A DNA stretch of 15,836 bases from contig CATOLK010000010.1 in the NCBI GenBank assembly GCA_951801155.1, positions 1 to 15,836 on the forward strand, read 5' to 3'. Origin of the DNA: an uncultured Rickettsiales bacterium. Its GTDB lineage: Bacteria; Pseudomonadota; Alphaproteobacteria; Rickettsiales; UBA1997. The first letter of the stretch is position 1, and every line of letters starts with the position of its first letter. Positions 7,757 to 15,502 of the stretch are shown piece after piece. The position numbers and the translations under genes were made by a program. A model generated the notes under the pieces. That model was not told the DNA's origin. It was given only the letters and a program-made list of their open reading frames with translations, and did not search any database.

Positions 7757-7874
7757 TAATAGGTTTATTATTTCTACTGTATATTTCATAAAAAAATAAA
7801 ACCATAAAAATACAGACAAAAAAGTTAATCAAAAATAAAATTTAAAGAGGTTAACCAAAATTTTTTAATTATAT

Positions 7875-8210
7875 TTACTCATCTTTTTCATAAATTACCT
7901 CATTGTTACTACTTTCTTGAACAATAGCTTTATAACAAAAAGGTACGGTATCTACTATCCATTTTGCTATATTTTCAGAAGTTGGATTAAAATCGAATAC
8001 ATCATTAAAATTTTTATGGTCTAACCTTTTGTGTATTAGTTCTTTAATTTTAATAAAATCAATTACCATCCCATCATTATTTAATTCTTTATTTTTACAA
8101 AAAACATAAATAATAAAATTATGCCCATGCAAGTTTTCACATTTTGTTCCATTTTCTGTAAAAACTTGATGGCTAGCACTTATCTCTAATTTTTTTTTAA
8201 TATAAAACAT
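7875..8210 (-). CDS. queD: 6-carboxy-5,6,7,8-tetrahydropterin synthase (QueD)
   Basis: QueD converts 7,8-dihydroneopterin triphosphate to 6-carboxytetrahydropterin, the first committed step towards preQ0, queuosine and related 7-deazaguanines. The 111-residue protein has the normal length. Zinc ligands are H14 (in SASHQ) and H28 and H30 (in LHGHN). The catalytic cysteine is C24. The acid-base pair is D64/H65 in RLDHKNFND. PTSENIAKW (76-84) and the late glutamate E99 (QESS) complete the signature that separates it from eukaryotic PTPS. It starts 20 bases after the stop of the small upstream gene on the same strand, so the two are probably co-transcribed from the promoter at 8554-8581. Its tRNA-level target may include the tRNA-Tyr in this window. 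Confidence 0.93.
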   Translation of the reverse strand: MFYIKKKLEISASHQVFTENGTKCENLHGHNFIIYVFCKNKELNNDGMVIDFIKIKELIHKRLDHKNFNDVFDFNPTSENIAKWIVDTVPFCYKAIVQESSNNEVIYEKDE

Positions 8211-8230
8211 TACAATATGTAAATTATTTA

Positions 8231-8518
8231 CTAACGACTTTGCGTAATACCTCCTTTGAAATTTTCTGGACTGGTAATATTTGCACCAATCTTAAATTCC
8301 TGAGCTCCAGTACTTATATTTTTATTAAAATCCAAATTACTTTGTATATCTTCCAATCCACCGCAAGCAGTTCCTATTGCTTTTCTCACGGTTTCTATTG
8401 GATTCATAAATTCACTACTTTTATCAATTCCTTTAGTAAGAAAAGTTTGCTCTTGTGCTAAGTCTGTTATATTACCAGCGTCAAGGAATAATGTAGCGCT
8501 ATTTTGACCTTCTCCCAT
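8231..8518 (-). CDS. Small unrecognised protein upstream of queD
   Basis: A 95-residue frame beginning MGEGQNSATLFLDAGN and ending ENFKGGITQSR. I do not recognise it. It has no signal peptide, no membrane segment and no obvious domain; the composition is soluble, rich in N, G, T and I, with one cysteine (TACGG). That it is a real gene is supported by a good promoter placed about 28 bases before its ATG, by a hand-counted GC content near 34% in contrast to the far poorer flanking spacer, by varied codon use, and by its tight linkage to queD (20-base gap). The ribosome site is weak (GAGACG about 5 bases before ATG). A link with queuosine synthesis is only suggested by position. Confidence 0.7.
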   Translation of the reverse strand: MGEGQNSATLFLDAGNITDLAQEQTFLTKGIDKSSEFMNPIETVRKAIGTACGGLEDIQSNLDFNKNISTGAQEFKIGANITSPENFKGGITQSR

Positions 8519-8553
8519 AGTTTCGTCTCAAAATTTATTAAAATAATAATTAT

Positions 8554-8581
8554 ATTATATTAATATTTTTTCAAAAGTCAA
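8554..8581 (-). promoter_or_regulatory. Promoter for the small gene and queD
   Basis: On the minus strand, TTGACT (8581-8576) and TATAAT (8559-8554) are separated by 16 bases. The predicted start is near 8547, giving a leader of about 28 bases before the ATG at 8518. Five of six bases match the -35 consensus and all six match the -10. Confidence 0.6.
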
Positions 8582-8918
8582 TTAATTTTATAATTTTTAT
8601 GTTATATTTATAATTTTTTGTTTTTTATAATTTATTTATCTTTATTTATTTTATTATATCTATTACTTGTAAGTTTTTACAATTTTGACAATATAAAATT
8701 ATCATTGAATTTTTTTTAATATAAATAAATAACTAATATATTAAGAATTTTTTTAACATAAAGATTTTCTAATAAGATAAACTTACAAGAAAATCTAAAT
8801 TTTAAAATTATAAAAAAGGAAAAGTTGATAAACTGTGCTCAACAAAAAATTAAAATGATTATACGAATATTTTATTTTTTTTGTTCGTACAATTACAGTA
8901 GTTAATAAAATTTCAGTA
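8582..8918. other. AT-rich spacer between rpoD and the queD unit
   Basis: About 340 bases with no supportable frame. It contains a weak 6-bp inverted repeat (TACGAA at 8862-8867 with TTCGTA at 8884-8889) around a T-rich loop. The rpoD terminator hairpin and the queD-unit promoter flank it. Confidence 0.6.
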
Positions 8919-8955
8919 AATTAAAATTAGAGATAAAAAATCTCAAATTTTAATT
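8919..8955 (-). terminator. Hairpin at the end of rpoD
   Basis: Positions 8919-8934 pair with 8940-8955: 15 of 16 bases are complementary, with a 5-base loop. The rpoD stop codon (8950-8952) lies inside the hairpin arm. The stem is long but AT-rich with only the GAGAT/ATCTC part GC-bearing, and no clean T-run follows on the minus strand, so it is either a weak terminator or a 3' end stabiliser. It is the only strong structure between rpoD and the next gene. Confidence 0.5.
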
Positions 8956-11349
8956 ATCTCCTTTACTATTTTCCTTAAATTGCCACAATTTTTCTATTCT
9001 TTTTGGATGTTGCAGTTTTCTCAGAGCCTTTGCTTCAATTTGTCTAATTCTTTCTCTAGTAACAGAAAATTGTTTTCCAACCTCCTCCAATGTATGATCA
9101 GAATCCATTCCTATACCAAACCTCATTCTTAAAACTCTTTCTTCCCTAGGTGTCAAATTTGACAATAAAGAAGTTGTAATCTCTTTTAAATTATTATAGG
9201 ATGCAGCTTTAAATGGAGAAACAACTTTTGTATCTTCAATAAAATTACCAACTACGCTATCGCCATCATCACTACCTAATGGAGAATCTAAACTTACAGG
9301 ATCTTTTGTATTTATTAAAACTTTTCTTATTTTATCTGCAGGAATTAACAATTTTTTAGATATCTCTTCAACAGTCGGATTTCTTCCAAGTTCCTGTGTT
9401 AATTGTCTTGAAGTTTTAGAAATTTTATTAATAGTTTCAACCATATGAATAGGAATTCTGATAGTTTTTGACTGATCCGCTATTGCTCTTGTCATAGTTT
9501 GTCTTATCCACCAAGTAGAATAGGTAGAAAATTTATAACCTTTTTTATACTCAAATTTATCAACAGCTTTCATTAAACCTATATTTCCTTCCTGTATCAA
9601 ATCTAAAAATTGTAAACCTCTATTTGTATATTTTTTTGCTATTGAGATAACTAATCTTAAATTAGCTTGAATCATTTCTCTTTTAGTTTCGTCTTCTTCC
9701 CTTTTAGTTTTTTTTATGGTCTTTAAGGCTTCTAAAAAATCATTTAAATCTAAACCAACTATTTTAGTTATTTTATCAATTTTTTCACCATATTCTATTA
9801 TTTTTTCACTACATTCTTTTGCAAAATCTTGCCATCTTTTATCATTAATTTTACTTATTTCATCTAACCAATTTTGACCATAAACATCCTGTTTAAAATG
9901 TACTAAAAATTCTTTTTTTGTAATATTATAATCATCTGCCATTTGATAAGTTAATTTATTTATTTCCATTATTTTATCTTCAACTTTACAAAGCTCTTTA
10001 AATACACTATTTATAATGTTTTCATTAAGTGGAATATCTGCCATTTTTTTAAATAAATCATCAAGTAAAGTATTAATATGTTTATCTTTTGTATCAAGTC
10101 TTGAATTTTCTTTTGTATAAGATAGAATCTTTTGAATTTTTCCAACAGCAGCCTCTAAAATAACTAATATTTTAGGTAAAAGTGATTTTTCAACAGTAGC
10201 AACACAAGTACTACCGTCACTACCATCAACTTCATCTTCGTCATCTTCAAATAAATTAATTTCATCCTCATCGTCATCTGTTTTTTCTATAATATCATCA
10301 TCGAATATTGAGCTAATTAAATTTTCATCATCTTCATTTTCATTTATTTCTTTAGCTAATTCAGAGCTATTAATATTTTGATCAATCTCAACATCTCCAT
10401 CACCAACTTTTGATTCATCAATTTTTACAATATCTCTTAAGAGTATAGTTCCATTTTGCAGTCCATTATACCAATCTATTACATATTTTAACACAAATGG
10501 TAACCTATAAAGTTGTTTAATTATACTTAAACGGCTACTTTCTATTCTCATCGCTATTTCAACTTCTTCTTCTTTTGTTAGCAATGGTATGTTACTTATG
10601 GATTTTAGATAATATTTAACTGGATCATCTGTGTTTTTTATTATAATATCTTCGTTAATTGTTGTAGTATCTTCAACTTCATTTTTTTGAAAAGTATTTA
10701 ATTCCTTTTCATCCTTTACTACTGAAATACCACTATTTTCTAATACATTTATAATTTCAGATATTTTATTTGGATCACTTACAGTTTTACCAATTTTTTC
10801 ATTTATATATTTTATTGTTAAAAATTTATTTTTAGCACCAGTTGATAATAATTCTTTTATTATTTTTAAAGTTCTATCTTCTTCTGATTTTTTCTCGCCA
10901 ATATCTTTTTTCTGTCCTTTTGTTGATTTTGCTGATTGTTTTTTTGTAATTTTACCGACTATATCTTTTAAATTTTTAGTATCAATCTTAGTTTTTATTA
11001 TTTCTCTTTTTATAAACTTTCTTTTAATTTTTTTTAAGTTTTTAGCAGCTTTTTTTATTTCTGAGGTTCTTTTAGTTTTAGTTTCCTCTGTATTTTTTAT
11101 AGTTTCTTTAGCTTCATTTTTAGTGGTTGATTTTTTTAGAGTTATTACAGCTCTTTCTTTTTTAATAGATTTTTTTTTAATATCTTTATTTTTTATATCC
11201 TCATTTTTAACATTATTTTTACTATTTTCGCTTCTTACTTTACTACTTTTAGCTGCAGCTTGTTTTTTTTGCATAGTTATTCTTATTTTTGTATAAGTTT
11301 TACTAACTTTTTTTAATTGTTGATTATCATTATCAATCCTATTACTCAT
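8950..11349 (-). CDS. rpoD: RNA polymerase primary sigma factor (sigma-70, RpoD)
   Basis: The housekeeping sigma factor, which directs RNA polymerase to -35/-10 promoters. Domain order in the 799 residues: a lysine-rich, low-complexity N-terminal extension (about 1-160); region 1.1 (about 160-220); region 1.2 with DPVKYYLKSISNIPLL (about 241-272); a non-conserved insert holding a strongly acidic stretch (about 330-385); regions 2.1-2.4 from about 557 (NLRLVISIAKKYTNRGLQFL, then KFSTYSTWWIRQTMTRAIAD); region 3 (KISKTSRQLTQELGRNPTVEE); and region 4 (LTPREERVLRMRFGIGMDSD from 732, then VTRERIRQIEAKALRKL). The body is alphaproteobacterial in type. The length exceeds the usual 620-680 because of the extension. 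An AAGGAAA ribosome site lies 5' of ATG 11349. It is the last gene of the cluster, 34 bases after dnaG. Confidence 0.96.
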   Translation of the reverse strand: MSNRIDNDNQQLKKVSKTYTKIRITMQKKQAAAKSSKVRSENSKNNVKNEDIKNKDIKKKSIKKERAVITLKKSTTKNEAKETIKNTEETKTKRTSEIKKAAKNLKKIKRKFIKREIIKTKIDTKNLKDIVGKITKKQSAKSTKGQKKDIGEKKSEEDRTLKIIKELLSTGAKNKFLTIKYINEKIGKTVSDPNKISEIINVLENSGISVVKDEKELNTFQKNEVEDTTTINEDIIIKNTDDPVKYYLKSISNIPLLTKEEEVEIAMRIESSRLSIIKQLYRLPFVLKYVIDWYNGLQNGTILLRDIVKIDESKVGDGDVEIDQNINSSELAKEINENEDDENLISSIFDDDIIEKTDDDEDEINLFEDDEDEVDGSDGSTCVATVEKSLLPKILVILEAAVGKIQKILSYTKENSRLDTKDKHINTLLDDLFKKMADIPLNENIINSVFKELCKVEDKIMEINKLTYQMADDYNITKKEFLVHFKQDVYGQNWLDEISKINDKRWQDFAKECSEKIIEYGEKIDKITKIVGLDLNDFLEALKTIKKTKREEDETKREMIQANLRLVISIAKKYTNRGLQFLDLIQEGNIGLMKAVDKFEYKKGYKFSTYSTWWIRQTMTRAIADQSKTIRIPIHMVETINKISKTSRQLTQELGRNPTVEEISKKLLIPADKIRKVLINTKDPVSLDSPLGSDDGDSVVGNFIEDTKVVSPFKAASYNNLKEITTSLLSNLTPREERVLRMRFGIGMDSDHTLEEVGKQFSVTRERIRQIEAKALRKLQHPKRIEKLWQFKENSKGDN

Positions 11350-11383
11350 TATATTTCCTTAAAAAATTATTAATATTAATAAA

Positions 11384-13207
11384 TTAAAACTCACTTTCCA
11401 AATCATTTTTCTTTTTATATAGATTTTCTAGTTCCTTAAAAATAGTTTGCCTCCTATTTTCATTGTTGTTTTTAATAGACAATTCCTTAACTTCTATTTC
11501 TAGAACTAATATATTTCTTTCTAAAATCAAACTATACAGATATTTCAACTTCTTTTCGTCTGAAATATTGTTGTAATAATCATTATTTTTAATATAATCA
11601 TTAAAACCATTTTTTTCAAGTATTTTATTTAAAATTTCCTTATCGTTTATTTTATCTGTTTCGTAAATATTCAATAAAATATCTATAATATTAGTTGCAT
11701 CATCAACAAAATAGTTAATTCCAAATATATCGATATTGTATTGTTGAAAAATCATATCTATAAATTGTAAATTATTAATTAGTAAATAAAAAATATTTTT
11801 TTCAATTTTTTTTATGCTATCTTTTAAATTTTCAATACTATTTAATGGTGATGTTACTTTTTTATAGTTTATTTTTGTAGTATCCCTATAGTTTGCCACT
11901 TTTTTACTATTTTCATATCTTGTTATTAAAAATAATTGTTTTTTATAAAAATCTTCAAAATTTTTCGAAACTAACGGATTTTTTATTTGATTTATTAAAT
12001 TTTTTAAATTTGTTTCTAATTTACTTTTTTGTTCTGGTGTTATATAATTATTTCCTTCAATATTTAAATCATTTAATTCGCTATTCCAAAGAAATTCAGA
12101 TAAATTACTATAATTTTTCTTATCATTTATAAAATTTAAAAATCCAGTCTTTCCATAATTTTTTACAAAATCGTCAGGATCTTGATTCTCTGGTAAAAAA
12201 ACAAACTTTATATTTTTTGTTGCTGTTAATATTGGTAAAACCAAAAGAGCAAGTCTTTTTGAAGCTTTACAACCGGCACTATCACCGTCAAGACATACTA
12301 TAATTTCATCAGTAGCTACCCACAAATCTTCTATTTGCCTTAAAGTAATAGCTGTTCCCATAGGAGCTACAACATTTTCTATTCCATTTATTGATAATCC
12401 TATAGCATCAAGGTTTCCTTCCACTAAAATTACATTTTTATTATCATAAATACTTTTTCTAGCAAAAAAATAATTAAATAAAACATTACTTTTATGGTAC
12501 ACTAAAGTTTCTGGCGAATTCATATATTTTGGCATTTTATCCTTATTAATCACACGTCCAGTGAAGGCTATAACTTTTCCTTTTTTATCCAAAACTGGAA
12601 ACATAACTCTCGATCTAAATTTATCGTAATAGCCATTTTCTCCCTGAACTATAAGACCAGCATTTTCTATTTGTTTTTCCGTAAAATTATTTTTTTTTAA
12701 AAACTCCATTAGTTGGTTATTTTGTGGTGCAAATCCTACTCTAAACTTTTTAATATTATCGATATTTAAACCTCTTTTCATTATATAATTAAGACCAACC
12801 TTTCCCGATGTACTAAAAATACAATCTTGAAAAAATTGACAGGCTTTTTCATTAATATTTAATATAATTTCAGTCTCATTTATTATATCTTTTTGATTTT
12901 TTGTTTTAATTACATCGGTTTTTTTTATTTCAATACCATAATCTTCCGCTAGATGCTCAATTGTTTCTTTAAAACTAAGACCATCCTGTTGCATTACAAA
13001 AGTTATCACATTTCCATGAGCCCCGCAACCAAAACAATGATAAAATCCCTTTTCGTCATTCACATGAAAAGACGGAGTTTTTTCTTTATGAAATGGGCAG
13101 CAGGCCACTTTGTCTCTTCCTTTATTTATAAGTCTTACACTACGACCAATCACATCAGAAATAACTATTTTATCTACTAAAGAACTAATAAACTGTTTAT
13201 CATACAT
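11384..13207 (-). CDS. dnaG: DNA primase (DnaG)
   Basis: DnaG makes the RNA primers for lagging-strand replication at the fork with DnaB. The 607-residue protein has normal length. The N-terminal CHC2 zinc-binding domain shows C37, H40, C58 and C61 (CCPFHKEKTPSF and YHCFGCGAHGN). The catalytic core begins near 110 (primase motif VGFAPQNNQL and FPVLDKKGKVIAFTGR). The TOPRIM fold has E263 in VEGNLDA and D307/D309 in CLDGDSAG, which bind the catalytic metals. The C-terminal helicase-interaction part (about 440-607) is poorly conserved and rich in N, K and I. An AAAGGAA ribosome site precedes ATG 13207, 12 bases after the ftsB-like gene. dnaG followed directly by rpoD is the classic macromolecular-synthesis pair. 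Confidence 0.96.
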   Translation of the reverse strand: MYDKQFISSLVDKIVISDVIGRSVRLINKGRDKVACCPFHKEKTPSFHVNDEKGFYHCFGCGAHGNVITFVMQQDGLSFKETIEHLAEDYGIEIKKTDVIKTKNQKDIINETEIILNINEKACQFFQDCIFSTSGKVGLNYIMKRGLNIDNIKKFRVGFAPQNNQLMEFLKKNNFTEKQIENAGLIVQGENGYYDKFRSRVMFPVLDKKGKVIAFTGRVINKDKMPKYMNSPETLVYHKSNVLFNYFFARKSIYDNKNVILVEGNLDAIGLSINGIENVVAPMGTAITLRQIEDLWVATDEIIVCLDGDSAGCKASKRLALLVLPILTATKNIKFVFLPENQDPDDFVKNYGKTGFLNFINDKKNYSNLSEFLWNSELNDLNIEGNNYITPEQKSKLETNLKNLINQIKNPLVSKNFEDFYKKQLFLITRYENSKKVANYRDTTKINYKKVTSPLNSIENLKDSIKKIEKNIFYLLINNLQFIDMIFQQYNIDIFGINYFVDDATNIIDILLNIYETDKINDKEILNKILEKNGFNDYIKNNDYYNNISDEKKLKYLYSLILERNILVLEIEVKELSIKNNNENRRQTIFKELENLYKKKNDLESEF

Positions 13208-13219
13208 ATATTTTTTCCT

Positions 13220-13543
13220 TTATATATCTCTTAAATCATCCATAAATAAAATTATTTCATTTTTATTAATAATTCCAACATTTCTCTTTAGTTCTTCATC
13301 CAATAGATCTAAATCTATGTTATTATTTTTTAATCTGTTGATTTTGTTTTGTCTTTTTTCAATTTCCATTCTTTTTTTATCTAAAATACTTTCCTCTCTA
13401 ATAATATCTTTATTTACATCTTTATATGAAAAAATTCCATATTCTCCACTAAAAATATGGTATATAAAATAAGAATTCAACAAAAGATAAAATCCTATTT
13501 TATATATCAGATTAAAATATGCAATCTCTTTTTCTTCATACAT
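13220..13543 (-). CDS. FtsB/DivIC-type septum formation initiator
   Basis: A 107-residue protein with one N-terminal membrane segment (about 10-31), a periplasmic stretch GEYGIFSYKDV, a charged coiled coil (about 44-75, IREESILDKKRMEIEKRQNK) and the short conserved C-terminal motif DLLDEELKRNVGIINKNEII. This layout is that of FtsB/DivIC proteins, small bitopic proteins that join FtsL and FtsQ in the divisome. Length is in the family range (about 90-120). The gene lies 12 bases before dnaG and 20 bases after the SPOR gene on the same strand, so it is very probably co-transcribed with both. The motif order makes the family call fairly sure, although primary identity is low. Confidence 0.8.
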   Translation of the reverse strand: MYEEKEIAYFNLIYKIGFYLLLNSYFIYHIFSGEYGIFSYKDVNKDIIREESILDKKRMEIEKRQNKINRLKNNNIDLDLLDEELKRNVGIINKNEIILFMDDLRDI

Positions 13544-13563
13544 TTTTTATTACAATATTATTT

Positions 13564-14433
13564 CTATTTTACAACTATACAATTTACAAAATCTTTACTG
13601 TTAGAATATTTTTTGTAATTTTCACAGAAATTATTGGCATCTTCTTTATTATTAAAATTACCAATCTGTACTCTATAAAAAATACCTTTTTCATTTAAAT
13701 TAATTTCAGTGATATATAAATCCAATCCTTTTAAAATATCACTATATTTCTTTTTAGTTTTTTCTATAAAAATCAAAGCTTGTTGTTTATTTTTTAAGGC
13801 CACCAATTGGGCTCTATAAAAGTCACTATTATTTAAATTAACGGTAGTAATGTTATTTTTATTTTCCTCACTTTTTTCATTAATTATAACTACTTTTATA
13901 TTTGGTTTTTGATTTTCTGATTCTATTTTTTTATCACTATTTTCATCATCATTTTTTTCGTTATTAATTATCTTAGTATCTTCGTAATTATTAAGTTCTA
14001 CTATTTTTTCTTCTTGTTTTACAATATTATCTTCTACTTTATCATCCTCATTATTGTTTTTATTACTATTTATGTCCAAATTAGTATCTACTGTAACTGT
14101 TTTATTAACAATTGGAAGAACTTCATTATTATCCTCTTCTGTCTCTATAACGTTTATTTTTTCTTCTTTATTATATTCTTCACTTTTAAAAGTTTCGTAA
14201 AACGTATTAGTTTCTGTTGGTAGTATCTTGATTTCGTGTTTAACTTTAACTATATCTACATCGCTCTTTATAAGTGGTAAATTATTAATATCATTCCTAG
14301 CTTTTGCTATTTTATAAGATTTGTACATTATATATACAAATATAAGCACCATTAATATGGTTATTAATATTAATATATTTTTTTTGTTAAAATATTTTTT
14401 TATAAATTCTTTAAAATTATTCTTAATATTCAT
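13564..14433 (-). CDS. Membrane-anchored SPOR-domain protein
   Basis: A 289-residue bitopic protein. A basic cytoplasmic N-terminus (1-18) is followed by a membrane segment (19-37, ILILITILMVLIFVYIMY). The motif NNLPLIKSD (about 50-58) resembles the IPLIRAD/KxRP segment found just after the membrane anchor of alphaproteobacterial SPOR proteins. A long disordered linker rich in N, E, D and K (about 75-200) leads to a C-terminal SPOR domain (about 205-289), whose two halves show FYRAQLVALKNKQQA and FYRVQIGNFNNKEDANNFC. SPOR domains bind denuded peptidoglycan at the division septum, so the protein probably acts in cell division. It follows thyA by 23 bases and precedes the ftsB-like gene by 20. 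An AAGAAAGG ribosome site lies before its ATG. Confidence 0.85.
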   Translation of the reverse strand: MNIKNNFKEFIKKYFNKKNILILITILMVLIFVYIMYKSYKIAKARNDINNLPLIKSDVDIVKVKHEIKILPTETNTFYETFKSEEYNKEEKINVIETEEDNNEVLPIVNKTVTVDTNLDINSNKNNNEDDKVEDNIVKQEEKIVELNNYEDTKIINNEKNDDENSDKKIESENQKPNIKVVIINEKSEENKNNITTVNLNNSDFYRAQLVALKNKQQALIFIEKTKKKYSDILKGLDLYITEINLNEKGIFYRVQIGNFNNKEDANNFCENYKKYSNSKDFVNCIVVK

Positions 14434-14456
14434 AGCTAAACCTTTCTTAATAAAAT

Positions 14457-15236
14457 TTAAACAGAAACCTGCGCTTTAATTGCTGGATGACATTGATAAT
14501 CAATTAAATTAAAATCATCATATTTAAAATCAAAAATACTCTTTATATTTTTATTTAATTCCATTTTAGGTAATGGATATGGTTCTCTTGTGAGTTGTAA
14601 TTTTACTTGATCTATATGATTTAAATATATATGTGTATCTCCTGTTGTGTGTATAAAATCACCTAATCCTAAATTACAAACTTGAGCCATCATCATAGTT
14701 AACAAAGCATAGGAAGCTATATTAAATGGAACTCCTAAAAAGCAATCAGCCGATCTTTGGTAAAGTTGACAACTTAATTTATTATTAATAACAAAAAATT
14801 GAAACATTGTATGACAAGGAGGTAAAGCCATTTTATTAACATCCTTTGGATTCCAAGCCGACACTATTATTCTTCTAGAATTTGGATTTGTTTTCAGAGT
14901 ATTTACAACTTCTGTTATTTGATCTACTCCATCAAAATCTCTCCATTGTTTTCCGTAAACAGGTCCTAAATCTCCATTTTCATCAGCCCATTCGTTCCAA
15001 ATTCTAACACCATTTTCCTGTAAATATTTCACATTTGTATCGCCTTGTAAAAACCATAATAATTCATATATTATTGATTTTAAATGAATTTTTTTTGTTG
15101 TTAATAGAGGAAAACCGTTATTTAGATTATATCTTGTTTGTGTTCCAAAAATAGAAATGGTACCCGTACCAGTTCTATCGTCTTTTTTTTGCCCATTTTC
15201 AAGAATATTCTTTAATAAATCCAAATATTGTTTCAT
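14457..15236 (-). CDS. thyA: Thymidylate synthase (ThyA)
   Basis: ThyA methylates dUMP to dTMP with methylenetetrahydrofolate and is the de novo source of thymidine nucleotides. The 259 residues match the family's 260-265. The phosphate-binding loop RTGTGT is at 21-26. ELLWFLQGDTN and RIWNEWADENGDLGPVYG follow. The nucleophile is C141 in LPPCHTMFQF, and QRSADCFLGVPFNIASYALL and GDTHIYLNH hold the dUMP- and folate-binding residues. All key residues are present. It is the first gene of the minus-strand cluster, with a promoter 27 bases ahead of the ATG, and the SPOR gene starts 23 bases after its stop. Confidence 0.97.
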   Translation of the reverse strand: MKQYLDLLKNILENGQKKDDRTGTGTISIFGTQTRYNLNNGFPLLTTKKIHLKSIIYELLWFLQGDTNVKYLQENGVRIWNEWADENGDLGPVYGKQWRDFDGVDQITEVVNTLKTNPNSRRIIVSAWNPKDVNKMALPPCHTMFQFFVINNKLSCQLYQRSADCFLGVPFNIASYALLTMMMAQVCNLGLGDFIHTTGDTHIYLNHIDQVKLQLTREPYPLPKMELNKNIKSIFDFKYDDFNLIDYQCHPAIKAQVSV

Positions 15237-15263
15237 TTTTTAGTTTTTAATAAATTTATTTAA

Positions 15264-15291
15264 ATTATAACGATATTTTTAAATAATGCAA
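15264..15291 (-). promoter_or_regulatory. Promoter for the thyA-rpoD cluster
   Basis: On the minus strand TTGCAT (15291-15286) and TATAAT (15269-15264) are 16 bases apart. Transcription would start near 15257, leaving a leader of about 20 bases to the thyA ATG at 15236. No other comparably good promoter was seen in the short gaps between the five downstream genes, though internal promoters inside coding sequence cannot be excluded. Confidence 0.6.
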
Positions 15292-15502
15292 GTATTTTTT
15301 TAAATTTTTTTTGCTTGATTTATATGGTTATTTGCTAAATTGTTAAAAATTTATTTATTTTTTTACACGTTTTTAAAAATTATATATAAAAAAAATATAT
15401 TTTTATATTTTTTATAATTTTAATATATATAAAATTTTTATTGATTTTTTAAAAATATATTTATAAATTTAATTTATTATTAAATAATAATTAGGAATAA
15501 AT

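Noticed and set aside
7757..7874. Terminator hairpins between the convergent dnaE and queD genes
   Set aside because: Only imperfect, short stems were found (for example GGTTAA with TTAACT before a T-run on the minus strand, and a bulged GGTTTATTATTT stem), not strong enough to list as features.
12893..13472. Plus-strand frames across dnaG and the ftsB-like gene
   Set aside because: They are complements of well-supported minus-strand genes and lack ribosome sites and recognisable content.
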